Notes: a model not told the origin generated them from the sequence alone. A stretch of DNA of 39,984 nt from an uncultured Pelagibacteraceae bacterium (GCA_902546145.1 CACCIT010000006.1:1-39984), one strand, 5' to 3'; shown: positions 1-7,639, numbered from the stretch's first letter. Numbers and translations are program-made.

Positions 1-191
1 GATGCACTTTTTAACAAACCAGCTTTTGTTAAAGCTTCTCCAGTACCTCTAGCAGTTCCATCCCAACCACCACCAGCACCACCACCGATCACAAAGTGCA
101 ATTTTTCATGCGCTACTGAGCTAGTAGTTGTTGCTGAGAATAATAGGATTGCTGAGAATAATACTGAAAATAGTTTTTTTATGTTTTTCAT
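1..191 (-). CDS. tctC: TctC-family solute-binding protein of a tripartite tricarboxylate transporter (N-terminal part only)
   Basis: The first 63 codons of a gene that runs off the left edge. The product starts with a lysine-rich signal peptide and a hydrophobic core (about residues 1-26). It is followed by the glycine-rich segment VIGGGAGGGWDGTARGTGEA, typical of the first strand and ligand loop of TctC/Bug periplasmic binding proteins, which capture carboxylates for TctAB permeases. The ATG at 189-191 is preceded by a good GAGGGA ribosome site. The gene is divergent from an IclR regulator, with twin operators between them, so it is probably the regulated target; tctB and tctA would be expected beyond the left edge. 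The substrate cannot be read from this fragment. Confidence 0.85.
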   Translation of the reverse strand, partial: MKNIKKLFSVLFSAILLFSATTTSSVAHEKLHFVIGGGAGGGWDGTARGTGEALTKAGLLKSA

Positions 192-265
192 TATTTTCCC
201 TCTCTATTTAGTTAAATTGGATTTAATTTATTTTAAACACCTTTGTCTAAATAAATAAATATGAC

Positions 266-306
266 TGTTCTATTGAATAGAACAATATATTCTATTAAAT
301 AGAATA
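266..306. promoter_or_regulatory. Twin palindromic operators for the adjacent IclR regulator
   Basis: Two perfect 19-bp palindromes, each with 9-bp arms around one central base: TGTTCTATT-G-AATAGAACA at 266-284 and TATTCTATT-A-AATAGAATA at 288-306. They share the 15-bp core TTCTATTnAATAGAA, and their centres are 22 bp apart, about two helical turns. This fits two dimers or a tetramer of an IclR-type regulator binding one DNA face. The right-hand site ends 2 bp before the regulator's start codon, so binding would block its own expression and could control the divergent tctC gene. Confidence 0.8.
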
Positions 307-308
307 AT

Positions 309-1007
309 ATGAAAACTAATAAAAAAATTATTGGTGTAGATGCAGTAAATAAAGCTTTGGAAATCCTAAATTGTTTTACTGAAAAAAATGAAGCTTTAAC
401 GATAACAAAAATAGCTAATATTACAGGAGATCATAAAAGTAGAATTTCAAGAATATCAAAATCACTTGAGAATTTTGGATACATTAGAAAAATAAAAAGT
501 GGTGAATTTAAAATTGGTCATACAATCCCAAGATTATTTGAAATTTATGAAAGTAGTTTTAATTTAAAAAATTCTATTAAAGCTGAATTAGATTTCATAT
601 CATCCAAAACAAAAGAGACAGCAAGTTTTTTTGTTAAACAAAATAATGTAAGAGTATGTATCCAATCAAGTTCACCTAACAAATCAATAAGACACCAAGA
701 AGTCATTGGAGGTAAAAAACCTTTAAACAAAGGATCAAGTGGTCATGTTTTGTCAGCTTATAATAATTTAGAAATCAAAGATAAGGATGATGTTTTAAAA
801 AAAGGATATGCTATGACTTTTGGAGAAAGAGATTCAGAAATGGCATCTATATCAGTTCCAATCTTTAGAAAAAAAAATCAAATTCTTGGTGCATTAACTG
901 TTGCAGGTCATATTTCTAATTTTAATAAAAAAAACTGTATTAGCTTTCTAAATGTTCTTAGATCCTCTAGAGTAAAAATTGAAAAGAATTTAATTCAAAC
1001 TCGATAA
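309..1007 (+). CDS. IclR-family transcriptional regulator
   Basis: A 232-residue protein of usual IclR length. Residues 8-70 form the N-terminal winged helix-turn-helix (opening GVDAVNKALEILNCF, then ITKIANITGDHKSRISRISK, then the wing with YIRKIKSGEFKIG). Residues from about 85 to the end form the GAF-like effector domain, with the late SVPIFRKKNQILGALTVAG strand typical of the family. ATG at 309 is the first possible start, because an in-frame stop lies at 300-302. No ribosome site exists upstream, since the operator occupies that space, so the message may be leaderless or nearly so. The stop overlaps the next gene's start (TAATG). It probably controls the TctC-type uptake genes and the AbrB-family protein in response to a carboxylate; the effector is unknown. 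Confidence 0.88.
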   Translation: MKTNKKIIGVDAVNKALEILNCFTEKNEALTITKIANITGDHKSRISRISKSLENFGYIRKIKSGEFKIGHTIPRLFEIYESSFNLKNSIKAELDFISSKTKETASFFVKQNNVRVCIQSSSPNKSIRHQEVIGGKKPLNKGSSGHVLSAYNNLEIKDKDDVLKKGYAMTFGERDSEMASISVPIFRKKNQILGALTVAGHISNFNKKNCISFLNVLRSSRVKIEKNLIQTR

Positions 1008-2059
1008 TGCTTAAACAGATTAATCAAATTTTCACATTAAAATTTATTTCTGTTTTAATAATTTCTTTTCCTAGTGCTATTGTTGCTGAATATCTGAATA
1101 TACCTTTAGCTTGGTTTTTAGGACCAATGATTATTACATCAATTGCTGCATTGTCAGGTCTGAAAATCATCATGCCTAAAATTGTATTAAGTTTTATCTT
1201 GATAATTTTAGGTTTGCATATTGGAAATTACATAGATCAAAATCTATTTAATCAAATGTTTGATTGGATTTGGACTTCGCTAATTATGCTAATCTACATA
1301 ATAATTTGTATTTTAGTTGTTGCTAAATACCTTCAAAAATTTGCAAGTTATGGAGAAAAAGCTTCCATCTTTTCGGCAGCTCCTGGTGCACTGGGTCCTT
1401 TAATGATTTTAGCTGAAAATGAAAAAACGGATTTATCTCAAGTTGCAACCTCTCACTTAATAAGATTAATCATCATAATTACTGTCATTCCATTTATTAT
1501 AGTTAATAATACTGAAAACAATGTTTTGTTAAATGATAATTTCAATTATTTAGCTCAAAATCATTTAAATTTAATTTTACTTATTATTGCATCTTTATTT
1601 TTTATTTTTGTTTTTGATAAAATTAGAATTCCTGCTGCTTTATTATCTGGAACATTATTTGCGAGTGGTTTATTACAAGTTACAGATATAGCCTCATACA
1701 AATTACCAGATGAAACAGTAAATTTTTGTCTGCTAATTCTTGGCTCTTCTGTTGGATGTAGGTTTGCTGAAAAAACTGTTAAAGAGATAGCCAATAATTC
1801 TCTTCATAGTATTGTGGCTACCATTATTTTGGTAGTATTAGGTTTGGTTGCATCCTATGTTGCGACATTCTTTGTTGATACAAATATTTTAACTTTAATA
1901 TTATCTTTTAGTCCTGGAGGAATTTATGAAGTAGCAGTTATAGCAATTGCTTTTGATTTAGACCCAGATTTTGTTGCTTTTCATCATATTATAAGATTAC
2001 TTTTTATCCTTTTCACAGTTCCAATATTTTTAAGAGTTTTAGAAAAAATTAAGAAATAA
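1007..2059 (+). CDS. AbrB-family (COG3180-type) integral membrane protein, putative transporter or regulator
   Basis: A 350-residue, very hydrophobic protein with about ten membrane segments. It is arranged as two similar halves, each with a glycine/proline-rich FSAAPGALGP or FSPGGIYEV element (about residues 121-131 and 301-308), which marks the AbrB family once annotated as 'ammonia monooxygenase'. These proteins often sit beside tripartite tricarboxylate transporter genes, as here. The start overlaps the IclR stop by one base, implying translational coupling. The 3' end overlaps the convergent glycosyltransferase gene by 11 bp. The molecular function of the family is poorly settled; transport of a small carboxylate or a regulatory membrane role are both possible. 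Confidence 0.75.
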   Translation: MLKQINQIFTLKFISVLIISFPSAIVAEYLNIPLAWFLGPMIITSIAALSGLKIIMPKIVLSFILIILGLHIGNYIDQNLFNQMFDWIWTSLIMLIYIIICILVVAKYLQKFASYGEKASIFSAAPGALGPLMILAENEKTDLSQVATSHLIRLIIIITVIPFIIVNNTENNVLLNDNFNYLAQNHLNLILLIIASLFFIFVFDKIRIPAALLSGTLFASGLLQVTDIASYKLPDETVNFCLLILGSSVGCRFAEKTVKEIANNSLHSIVATIILVVLGLVASYVATFFVDTNILTLILSFSPGGIYEVAVIAIAFDLDPDFVAFHHIIRLLFILFTVPIFLRVLEKIKK

Positions 2060-2990
2060 TTTCAGAAAGTCTTTCAAAAACTTTTTCTGCTGAGAGTTTT
2101 GATAATTCGGGGGCTTGTATTGCTTTAAAGTTATCTCTTTCAATGCTGACTTTAAAAGGAGTTGTGTGTGAACCAAATAAAGCAACACCCTTTGATCCTA
2201 AATGAGCCGTTATATGAGCAGGTCCAGTATCATTAGCGACCACAAATGAACTATCTTTAATTAATGAAGATAATTGTGAAATATTTAAAGCTTTACCATT
2301 ATCTAAAACACATAAAGCATTTATATTTTTTGCATCTTTAATTTCATCTGGTCCAGGTGCAGTAACCACTTTAAATTTATTTTCGAATTTTTCATTAATT
2401 AAAGAGATAAGGTCGTTGTAGTAAGGCCATTTCTTTAAATTTAAATGAGGTGAGCAAAAAGGAAAAAGTATTATGTATTTATCTAGTTCATAACTTTTTT
2501 TTATTTCTGAAATATCGACTATACTCCACGAAAAGTCTGGTTGCATTGTGTGATTAGTATTAATTCCCGAAGATTTTAACTGATGATCAAATCTTGAAAG
2601 AACAGAATCTTTATCAAAATCTTTTTTAGTTGTTCCTTTTGGTAGAGTTGTTTCTGTTGAGCACCAGATAGTTTTATCAGCTTTAGGAAATAATATATTT
2701 TTGTAAAATGATGTTCTGTTAGAATTTTGAAGATCATAAACTTTTGAGAAATTATGTTTTTTAATCTCTCTCATTAGTAAATATAAATAAATTAAGTTAA
2801 TCTTTGATAATCTCTTATCTAGAATAACATTTGAAATATGTGGGTTTTTTTTAAATAGTTCAAAATAAGGTTTGGTTGTTAATAAATGAATTTGATCTCC
2901 TTTATGATTTTCAGAAATATCTTGAACAGCCCCACATGCTTGAGCTATATCACCTAAAGATCCATGTTTAATAATTAAAATATTAGACAT
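2049..2990 (-). CDS. Glycosyltransferase family 9 / ADP-heptose:LPS heptosyltransferase-like protein
   Basis: A 313-residue GT-B fold enzyme. The N-terminus has the family's IIKHGSLGDIAQACGAV motif (about residues 5-22; compare R-x-x-xGD in heptosyltransferases). The C-terminal donor site is VVANDTGPAHITAHLGSKGV followed by LFGSHTTP (about residues 250-278). It would transfer a heptose or related sugar from a nucleotide donor to lipopolysaccharide core on the inner face of the cytoplasmic membrane. It is divergent from a DUF6165 gene only 32 bp away. The actual sugar and acceptor cannot be told. Confidence 0.8.
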   Translation of the reverse strand: MSNILIIKHGSLGDIAQACGAVQDISENHKGDQIHLLTTKPYFELFKKNPHISNVILDKRLSKINLIYLYLLMREIKKHNFSKVYDLQNSNRTSFYKNILFPKADKTIWCSTETTLPKGTTKKDFDKDSVLSRFDHQLKSSGINTNHTMQPDFSWSIVDISEIKKSYELDKYIILFPFCSPHLNLKKWPYYNDLISLINEKFENKFKVVTAPGPDEIKDAKNINALCVLDNGKALNISQLSSLIKDSSFVVANDTGPAHITAHLGSKGVALFGSHTTPFKVSIERDNFKAIQAPELSKLSAEKVFERLSEIIS

Positions 2991-3011
2991 ATTTTTAACA
3001 ACTTAACATAG

Positions 3012-3017
3012 TATAAA
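3012..3017 (+). promoter_or_regulatory. Candidate -10 box placing transcription start at the DUF6165 start codon
   Basis: TATAAA lies 5 bp before the ATG at 3023. With the usual 6-7 base spacing, transcription would start on or beside that ATG, giving a leaderless message. There is no recognisable ribosome site and only 32 bp to the divergent gene. No clear -35 was found. Confidence 0.4.
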
Positions 3018-3022
3018 GTTTT

Positions 3023-3412
3023 ATGAATAAAATTATAGTAGAGGTTTCTGTTGGAGAGCTTTTAGACAAGATTTCAATATTAGAAATCAAACAAAATAAA
3101 ATAAAAGACCCAGAAAAATTAAATTTTATAAATAACGAACACTCTATTCTTAAAAATCAGTTAGAAAAAAATGTTAAGTCTGATGAGAAGCTTGAAAAAT
3201 TATTTCAAGACTTGAAAGATATAAATGCCAAACTTTGGGTTATTGAAGATGATAAAAGAGATTGTGAAAAAAATAAAGATTTTGGAGAAAAATTCATAAA
3301 ACTTTCTAGAGATGTTCATTTTTTAAATGATGATCGTGCAAAAATAAAACTAGAAATGAATAACCATACTGGTTCAATTATTAAAGAAATTAAAGAGTAT
3401 ACTAGTTACTAA
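3023..3412 (+). CDS. DUF6165-family small protein
   Basis: 129 residues, soluble and strongly helical/charged, with a well conserved opening VEVSVGELLDKISILEIKQN that I recognise as the DUF6165 signature, then a long coiled-coil-like region (about residues 18-110). There is no signal peptide or membrane segment. Members are often found near sugar and glycosyltransferase genes. Here it lies head to head with a heptosyltransferase-like gene, suggesting a supporting role in surface polysaccharide synthesis, but no activity is known to me. The 3' end overlaps the convergent PhyH gene by 11 bp. Confidence 0.75.
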   Translation: MNKIIVEVSVGELLDKISILEIKQNKIKDPEKLNFINNEHSILKNQLEKNVKSDEKLEKLFQDLKDINAKLWVIEDDKRDCEKNKDFGEKFIKLSRDVHFLNDDRAKIKLEMNNHTGSIIKEIKEYTSY

Positions 3413-4190
3413 AAACTTTTGGGAACCAATCTTCTCTCATTTGATCTCCAGATTTTAAATTAATTCCATCAAATGGTGGTGATGTTGGACCACCTCTATC
3501 AGCAAAAGTAACATCATCACCTATAAATCTCATTGAAAACGCTCTACGAGAATGAGAACTTTGATTTCCTGTGGAACCATGAGCAGTTTTAAAATTAAAC
3601 AAAACTGCATCACCTAATTTTAAATCAGGAACTAATATATCTTTTTCAAATTCTTCTATTTTTGGAAGATTCATAAATGAGCTATCATCTTCATACCAAG
3701 GTTGATCATTAGACCATTTAGTAGGTCTTATAAGTTTTTGCCATTTGTGCGATCCTAAAATTAATTTAAGGTTATTTTCTTTATTTACCTCATCTAATGG
3801 TATCCAAAAACTTCCTGTATCGTTTCCATCAACACAATAATAAGGCATATCTTGATGCCAAGGTGTTTCTTTGTTTGTACCTGGGTCTTTTATAAAAAGA
3901 TGATCATGAAAAATTTGTATAGATTTTGAATTTGTAGCCTCAGCAACTATTTGGGCTGCGGGGGAATTGAACATACAATCTTTAAATTCTTTTATTCTTT
4001 CCCAATTGCAATAATCTTCAAAAAACCTTCCCTCATTTTCACTTACATTTTCTCTTCCATGTTGACTTGGGTTGTCTAAAACTTTTTGAAAACCACTTCT
4101 TAATGTTTCAATCCAATCTTTAAATTCACCTTTAATAATTATTGCACCAAGATTTTGATAATCATCAATCTGTTTTTGAGAAAGATACAT
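3402..4190 (-). CDS. Phytanoyl-CoA dioxygenase (PhyH) family Fe(II)/2-oxoglutarate oxygenase
   Basis: 262 residues, the usual PhyH length. Iron ligands are visible as H112-x-D114 in TPWHQDMPYY and H204 in KTAHGS, with R215/R216 (SHSRRAFSMRF) as the 2-oxoglutarate-binding arginine, so the enzyme looks intact. It would hydroxylate a small substrate using O2 and 2-oxoglutarate in the cytoplasm. It is the last gene of a run with the basic amino-acid ABC permeases, starting 1 bp after hisM-like stops, where an ATPase gene might be expected. This suggests, without proof, that it hydroxylates a compound brought in by that importer. Ectoine-hydroxylase-like or other amino-acid hydroxylase activity is possible. 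Confidence 0.8.
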   Translation of the reverse strand: MYLSQKQIDDYQNLGAIIIKGEFKDWIETLRSGFQKVLDNPSQHGRENVSENEGRFFEDYCNWERIKEFKDCMFNSPAAQIVAEATNSKSIQIFHDHLFIKDPGTNKETPWHQDMPYYCVDGNDTGSFWIPLDEVNKENNLKLILGSHKWQKLIRPTKWSNDQPWYEDDSSFMNLPKIEEFEKDILVPDLKLGDAVLFNFKTAHGSTGNQSSHSRRAFSMRFIGDDVTFADRGGPTSPPFDGINLKSGDQMREDWFPKVFSN

Positions 4191-4191
4191 T

Positions 4192-4869
4192 TTATTGTTG
4201 GAAGCTATATTTTTTTTCTAAATACTTAATCACATTATGGATAACAAAAGTCATAAATAAATATATTCCACCAGCTACAATAAATACTTCTATAGGCTTA
4301 AATGTTGTTGATATGATGTATTTTGCAACACCAGTTAAGTCCATTAGTGTTACGGTGCTTGCTAATGAAGTACCTTTCATCATTAAAATTATTTCATTTC
4401 CATAGGCAGGAAGAGATTGTCTAATAGCAATAGGTATTTGAATTTTATAAAATATAATTTTGTTTGAAATACCTAGACTTTTCCCAGCTTCGATAATTCC
4501 AGGTTTTATAGTTTGAAATGCAGATCTTAATATTTCAGACGTGTATGCGCCTGTATTTAATGTAAAAGCAATAATTGCACACCAATAAGGCTCTTTTAAA
4601 ACAACCCATAAAACTGTTGATCTTAAATATTCAATTTGTCCTAATCCAAAGTAGATAATAAAAATTTGAACTAATAAAGGAGTACCTCTGAAAACATAAG
4701 AATATCCATAAGCAAATTTATTAATAAATATATTTTTGTTTAATCTTAAGATTGCAAAAAATAATCCAAGAAATAATCCAAAAAATAAAGAAGCTGATAA
4801 AAGTTTTAAAGTAATTACAGTTGCTCCTAAAAGTTTTGGAAAACTAGTAATCATTAAATCAAAATCCAT
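4192..4869 (-). CDS. Polar amino-acid ABC transporter permease (HisM-like)
   Basis: 225 residues with about five membrane helices. The cytoplasmic EAA loop EAGKSLGISNKIIFYKIQIP (about residues 131-150) docks the ATPase in this family. The N-terminal FKLL-LSASLFFGLFLGLFF-type helix and the FRGTPLLVQIFIIYFG segment are characteristic of HisM/ArtM permeases for basic or polar amino acids. Its start overlaps the stop of the upstream permease by one base (TAATG), and the PhyH gene follows after 1 bp. No ATP-binding gene follows, so the ATPase must be encoded elsewhere. Confidence 0.88.
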   Translation of the reverse strand: MDFDLMITSFPKLLGATVITLKLLSASLFFGLFLGLFFAILRLNKNIFINKFAYGYSYVFRGTPLLVQIFIIYFGLGQIEYLRSTVLWVVLKEPYWCAIIAFTLNTGAYTSEILRSAFQTIKPGIIEAGKSLGISNKIIFYKIQIPIAIRQSLPAYGNEIILMMKGTSLASTVTLMDLTGVAKYIISTTFKPIEVFIVAGGIYLFMTFVIHNVIKYLEKKYSFQQ

Positions 4870-5561
4870 TAATAACCCCTGCTATATTTCACTTCTAATT
4901 TATTAATTAACTTCATGCTTATGTAAGTAAGCAATAAATATAAAACTGCTGCAAAAGAATAAAAAAATAATGGATCTCTTGTAGATCCTGCAGCAATATA
5001 AGATTGTCTCATGATTTCGACTAAACCAGTTACTGATATTAAAGAAGTGTCCTTTAAAGTAATTTGCCAAACATTACTTAAATTTGGAATTGCCAGTCTT
5101 AACATTTGAGGAAGAATAATTTTATAGAATTGACCAAATTTGCTTATACCTAAAACCTTTGCAGCCTCGAACTGACCCTTATCAATCGATTGAATAGCTC
5201 CTCTAAAAACTTCTGTTGAGTAAGCTCCTGAAATTATTCCAATAGCAACAGCACCAGTAATAAATGCATTGATTTCTATATATTCGTAATAACCAAATAT
5301 TGATGCAACATACATGATTGCACCACTTCCACCGAAAAATAACAAATAGATTACTAATAATTCAGGAACACCTCTTATTACTGTGGTGTAAAAATTACCT
5401 ACGAAGTTCAGTGTTTTGTATTTTGAAAGTTTGAGTGGAGTAAAAATTAAAGCAAAAAGGAAACCAACTAACATCGCTGTAACAGATACAGCAACTGTCA
5501 TTAGGGTAGCATAAAATAACTCATCACCCCAACCTGTTTTTCCAAATGCAAGAAGTTCCAT
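4869..5561 (-). CDS. Polar amino-acid ABC transporter permease (HisQ-like)
   Basis: 230 residues with about five membrane helices. The EAA loop is EAAKVLGISKFGQFYKIILP, and IRGVPELLVIYLLFFGG is a typical HisQ/OccQ segment. It forms the heterodimeric channel with the next gene product. It lies 44 bp behind the binding-protein gene, with a perfect stem-loop in between. The start ATG at 5559-5561 sits just outside that stem-loop, so RNA folding may limit its translation relative to the binding protein. Confidence 0.88.
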   Translation of the reverse strand: MELLAFGKTGWGDELFYATLMTVAVSVTAMLVGFLFALIFTPLKLSKYKTLNFVGNFYTTVIRGVPELLVIYLLFFGGSGAIMYVASIFGYYEYIEINAFITGAVAIGIISGAYSTEVFRGAIQSIDKGQFEAAKVLGISKFGQFYKIILPQMLRLAIPNLSNVWQITLKDTSLISVTGLVEIMRQSYIAAGSTRDPLFFYSFAAVLYLLLTYISMKLINKLEVKYSRGY

Positions 5562-5567
5562 ATAGAC

Positions 5568-5592
5568 TGGCGACTATATATTATAGTCGCCA
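5568..5592 (-). terminator. Intercistronic stem-loop between binding-protein and permease genes
   Basis: A perfect 11-bp inverted repeat, TGGCGACTATA (5568-5578) against TATAGTCGCCA (5582-5592), with a 3-base loop. It is markedly more GC-rich than its surroundings. No T-run follows on the transcribed strand, so it is more likely a 3' stabiliser or processing site raising the level of the binding-protein message than a full terminator. Confidence 0.75.
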
Positions 5593-5605
5593 AATCCAAA
5601 ATTAA

Positions 5606-6457
5606 TTACATAGAAGCGTCGAAACCAAAATGTTTAATTGCAAGTTTGCTAATTATTCCTTGTTTTCTAGCTTTGTTAATTGCTTTATTAAAATCTTTTA
5701 AGATTTTAGCATCTCTTTTTCCAATAGCGCTATCGCTAGCTTGTCTGATTCCAACACCAACTCCATTTCCAAATGCACCACCTGAAAAAGTTGGTCCAAC
5801 TAAAACAACTGGCTTACCAGATTTATCAGCAAAGTCTGTAAATGCTACAGCTGCAGCAAGTGCAACATCGCATCTTCCAGAAGTTAAATCTAAGTTAACC
5901 TCGTCTTGAGTTTTGTAAGTTCTAACATTCACACTCCCAACATCACCAGACTCTAAAAAGTTTTGGTGAATTGTACCTGTTTGAGTACAGACTGTTTTTC
6001 CAGCTAGAGCATCAGTTAGAGTTTTAAGTGCTTTTTTAACACTAGAACCACCTAAAGATAAATTAATACCTTCAGGTGTATCCATGCCTTCTAAGCTTGA
6101 ACCTTTCATTACAGCAAGAGATGCAACTTCATCAGCATAACCTTGTGAAAAAGTAATTGTTTTCTTTCTTTCATCAGTAATAGACATACCTGCCATGATT
6201 GCATCGAATTTTCTCATTACTAACGCAGGTATCATTCCATCCCAATCTTGCTCAACGATTGTACACTCATACTTCATAATTTTACAAAGCTCTTGAGCTA
6301 GCTCAACCTCAAATCCAATTAAATTCCCAGAAGCATCTTTTGAATTCCATGGAGGATAAGCACCTTCAGTTCCAATTTTAATTTTCTCAGCAGAAACATT
6401 TCCGATGATTAAAAAAGAAGCTAGAAGTGTTAAAATAGTTTTTTTGAATATATTCAT
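5606..6457 (-). CDS. Periplasmic polar/basic amino-acid-binding protein (SBP_bac_3, HisJ/ArgT-like)
   Basis: 283 residues. The signal peptide is residues 1-23 (cleavage after NVSA). The mature protein opens with KIKIGTEGAYPPWN, followed by LIGFEVELAQELC and the D-A-I-MAGMSITDERKKTITFS stretch that lines the amino-acid site of lysine/arginine/ornithine and histidine binding proteins. The start is supported by AAGGAG before the ATG. It heads the permease genes and lies 57 bp behind the SpeD-SpeE fusion on the same strand, so polyamine synthesis and uptake of a basic amino-acid precursor may be co-expressed. The exact ligand cannot be fixed from sequence alone. Confidence 0.87.
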   Translation of the reverse strand: MNIFKKTILTLLASFLIIGNVSAEKIKIGTEGAYPPWNSKDASGNLIGFEVELAQELCKIMKYECTIVEQDWDGMIPALVMRKFDAIMAGMSITDERKKTITFSQGYADEVASLAVMKGSSLEGMDTPEGINLSLGGSSVKKALKTLTDALAGKTVCTQTGTIHQNFLESGDVGSVNVRTYKTQDEVNLDLTSGRCDVALAAAVAFTDFADKSGKPVVLVGPTFSGGAFGNGVGVGIRQASDSAIGKRDAKILKDFNKAINKARKQGIISKLAIKHFGFDASM

Positions 6458-6514
6458 ATTTTCTCCTTTAATTGGAATAATTATTTCACAATTTTTAGAA
6501 AGAAAAAAGAAAAA

Positions 6515-7555
6515 TTAATGATTTATTGATGATGAAAAGTTCCAAGCACAATCAAAACTTGGTATGTAAACTCTAGATAATTTAGCATTACCAAAATTTT
6601 GATTAAAAACATTTAACCAACTATCAACTTGTTTAGGTTTTTTATCCTGACTTCCAACTTGAGCTGTTATCACCCCTTTTGGTTTCAATATTCTCACCAA
6701 AGAATCCATATTTTTTGCTGCTAAATCGATGCAAAACTGATCATCATTAAGGTCAACAAAAATATGATCGTAAGTATCATCAGCTACTGATTTAATACTT
6801 TCAAACGCATCTCCCCAGACACATTTAACTGAATTTTTTTCTGTAGCTTTTTTTCCAATATCACCAAGATGTTTATTGCAAACGTCTACAACTTCAGGAT
6901 CTAACTCATACCAATCAATAAAATTAAAATTTTTTGAAATACATTCTCTTGCAACTCCACCATCTCCACCTCCGATGATAGCTGCTCTTTCATTATCTTT
7001 GTTTAAATTTAAACTTGAACCAACAAATGTTGAACTGTATAAATGTTCATCTGTTGCAGCAACTTGAATTTCACCATCTATAAATAAAGATTTTCCAAAC
7101 TGCTCAAGATCTAAAATTTCAATATGTTGACCGACTTTTGATTTAAAATCTTCTAAAACATCATTTACAACATAGGATTTTTGTAAACCTGGAGAACTAT
7201 AAATGTCATGATAAAGTGATTTTGTATCTCTATTAAATTCTTTTTTAACAATTCTTGTATGTTCAAATTCTTTTTTAATTATATCAATTGCAACTGATGG
7301 ACTTACTTTTCCGCATGTAAAAAAATCAAAACTAATAATTCCTTTTTCAGGAAATGTATGAAAGCTAATATGACTTTCTGCAAGAAGAGCTAATATTGTA
7401 AATCCTTGTGGTTCAAATTTATATTTCGAAATATTTAAAATTGTAACCTTTGCAGCTTTTGAAATATCATGAATTACCTTTTCATACACTGAAGGATTAT
7501 ATTCCTTATCAGTTCCTATAATGTCTAGAGTTATATGTTCGCCTACTTTTGTCAT
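6515..7555 (-). CDS. Fused S-adenosylmethionine decarboxylase - spermidine synthase (SpeD-SpeE)
   Basis: 346 residues with two complete activities in one chain. Residues 1-115 are a bacterial AdoMet decarboxylase: E60-S61 is the self-cleavage site giving the pyruvoyl group (LLAESHISFHTFPE), with H66 and C81 (FFTCG) at the expected spacing. Residues 125-346 are an aminopropyltransferase with the nucleotide motif IIGGGDGGVARE (about 193-204), ELDPEVVD (217-224) and GDA (248-250). Together they would make decarboxylated AdoMet and transfer its aminopropyl group to putrescine, releasing methylthioadenosine. The usual DE-x-x-YH motif reads DEHLYSS, and VDSTDP reads VDLNDD, so the amine acceptor may differ from putrescine. 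Neighbouring mtnP, mtnA and apt handle the by-product. Confidence 0.9.
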   Translation of the reverse strand: MTKVGEHITLDIIGTDKEYNPSVYEKVIHDISKAAKVTILNISKYKFEPQGFTILALLAESHISFHTFPEKGIISFDFFTCGKVSPSVAIDIIKKEFEHTRIVKKEFNRDTKSLYHDIYSSPGLQKSYVVNDVLEDFKSKVGQHIEILDLEQFGKSLFIDGEIQVAATDEHLYSSTFVGSSLNLNKDNERAAIIGGGDGGVARECISKNFNFIDWYELDPEVVDVCNKHLGDIGKKATEKNSVKCVWGDAFESIKSVADDTYDHIFVDLNDDQFCIDLAAKNMDSLVRILKPKGVITAQVGSQDKKPKQVDSWLNVFNQNFGNAKLSRVYIPSFDCAWNFSSSINH

Positions 7556-7613
7556 ATTAATAATAGTTCAATCTTACTATCGCATTTTTTTCTTCTTTCA
7601 ATGAAAAAACTAT

Positions 7614-7619
7614 TATAAT
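7614..7619 (+). promoter_or_regulatory. Candidate -10 box for the aldolase-dehydrogenase gene
   Basis: A perfect TATAAT lies 20 bp before the GTG start at 7640, predicting a leader of about 13-15 bases. No convincing -35 was seen. It lies in the 84-bp gap between the divergent SpeD-SpeE and aldolase genes, where TAATAGTT and AACTATTA also form an inverted repeat around the gap. Confidence 0.5.
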
Positions 7620-7639
7620 ACTTCGCATAGGTTGAAACT

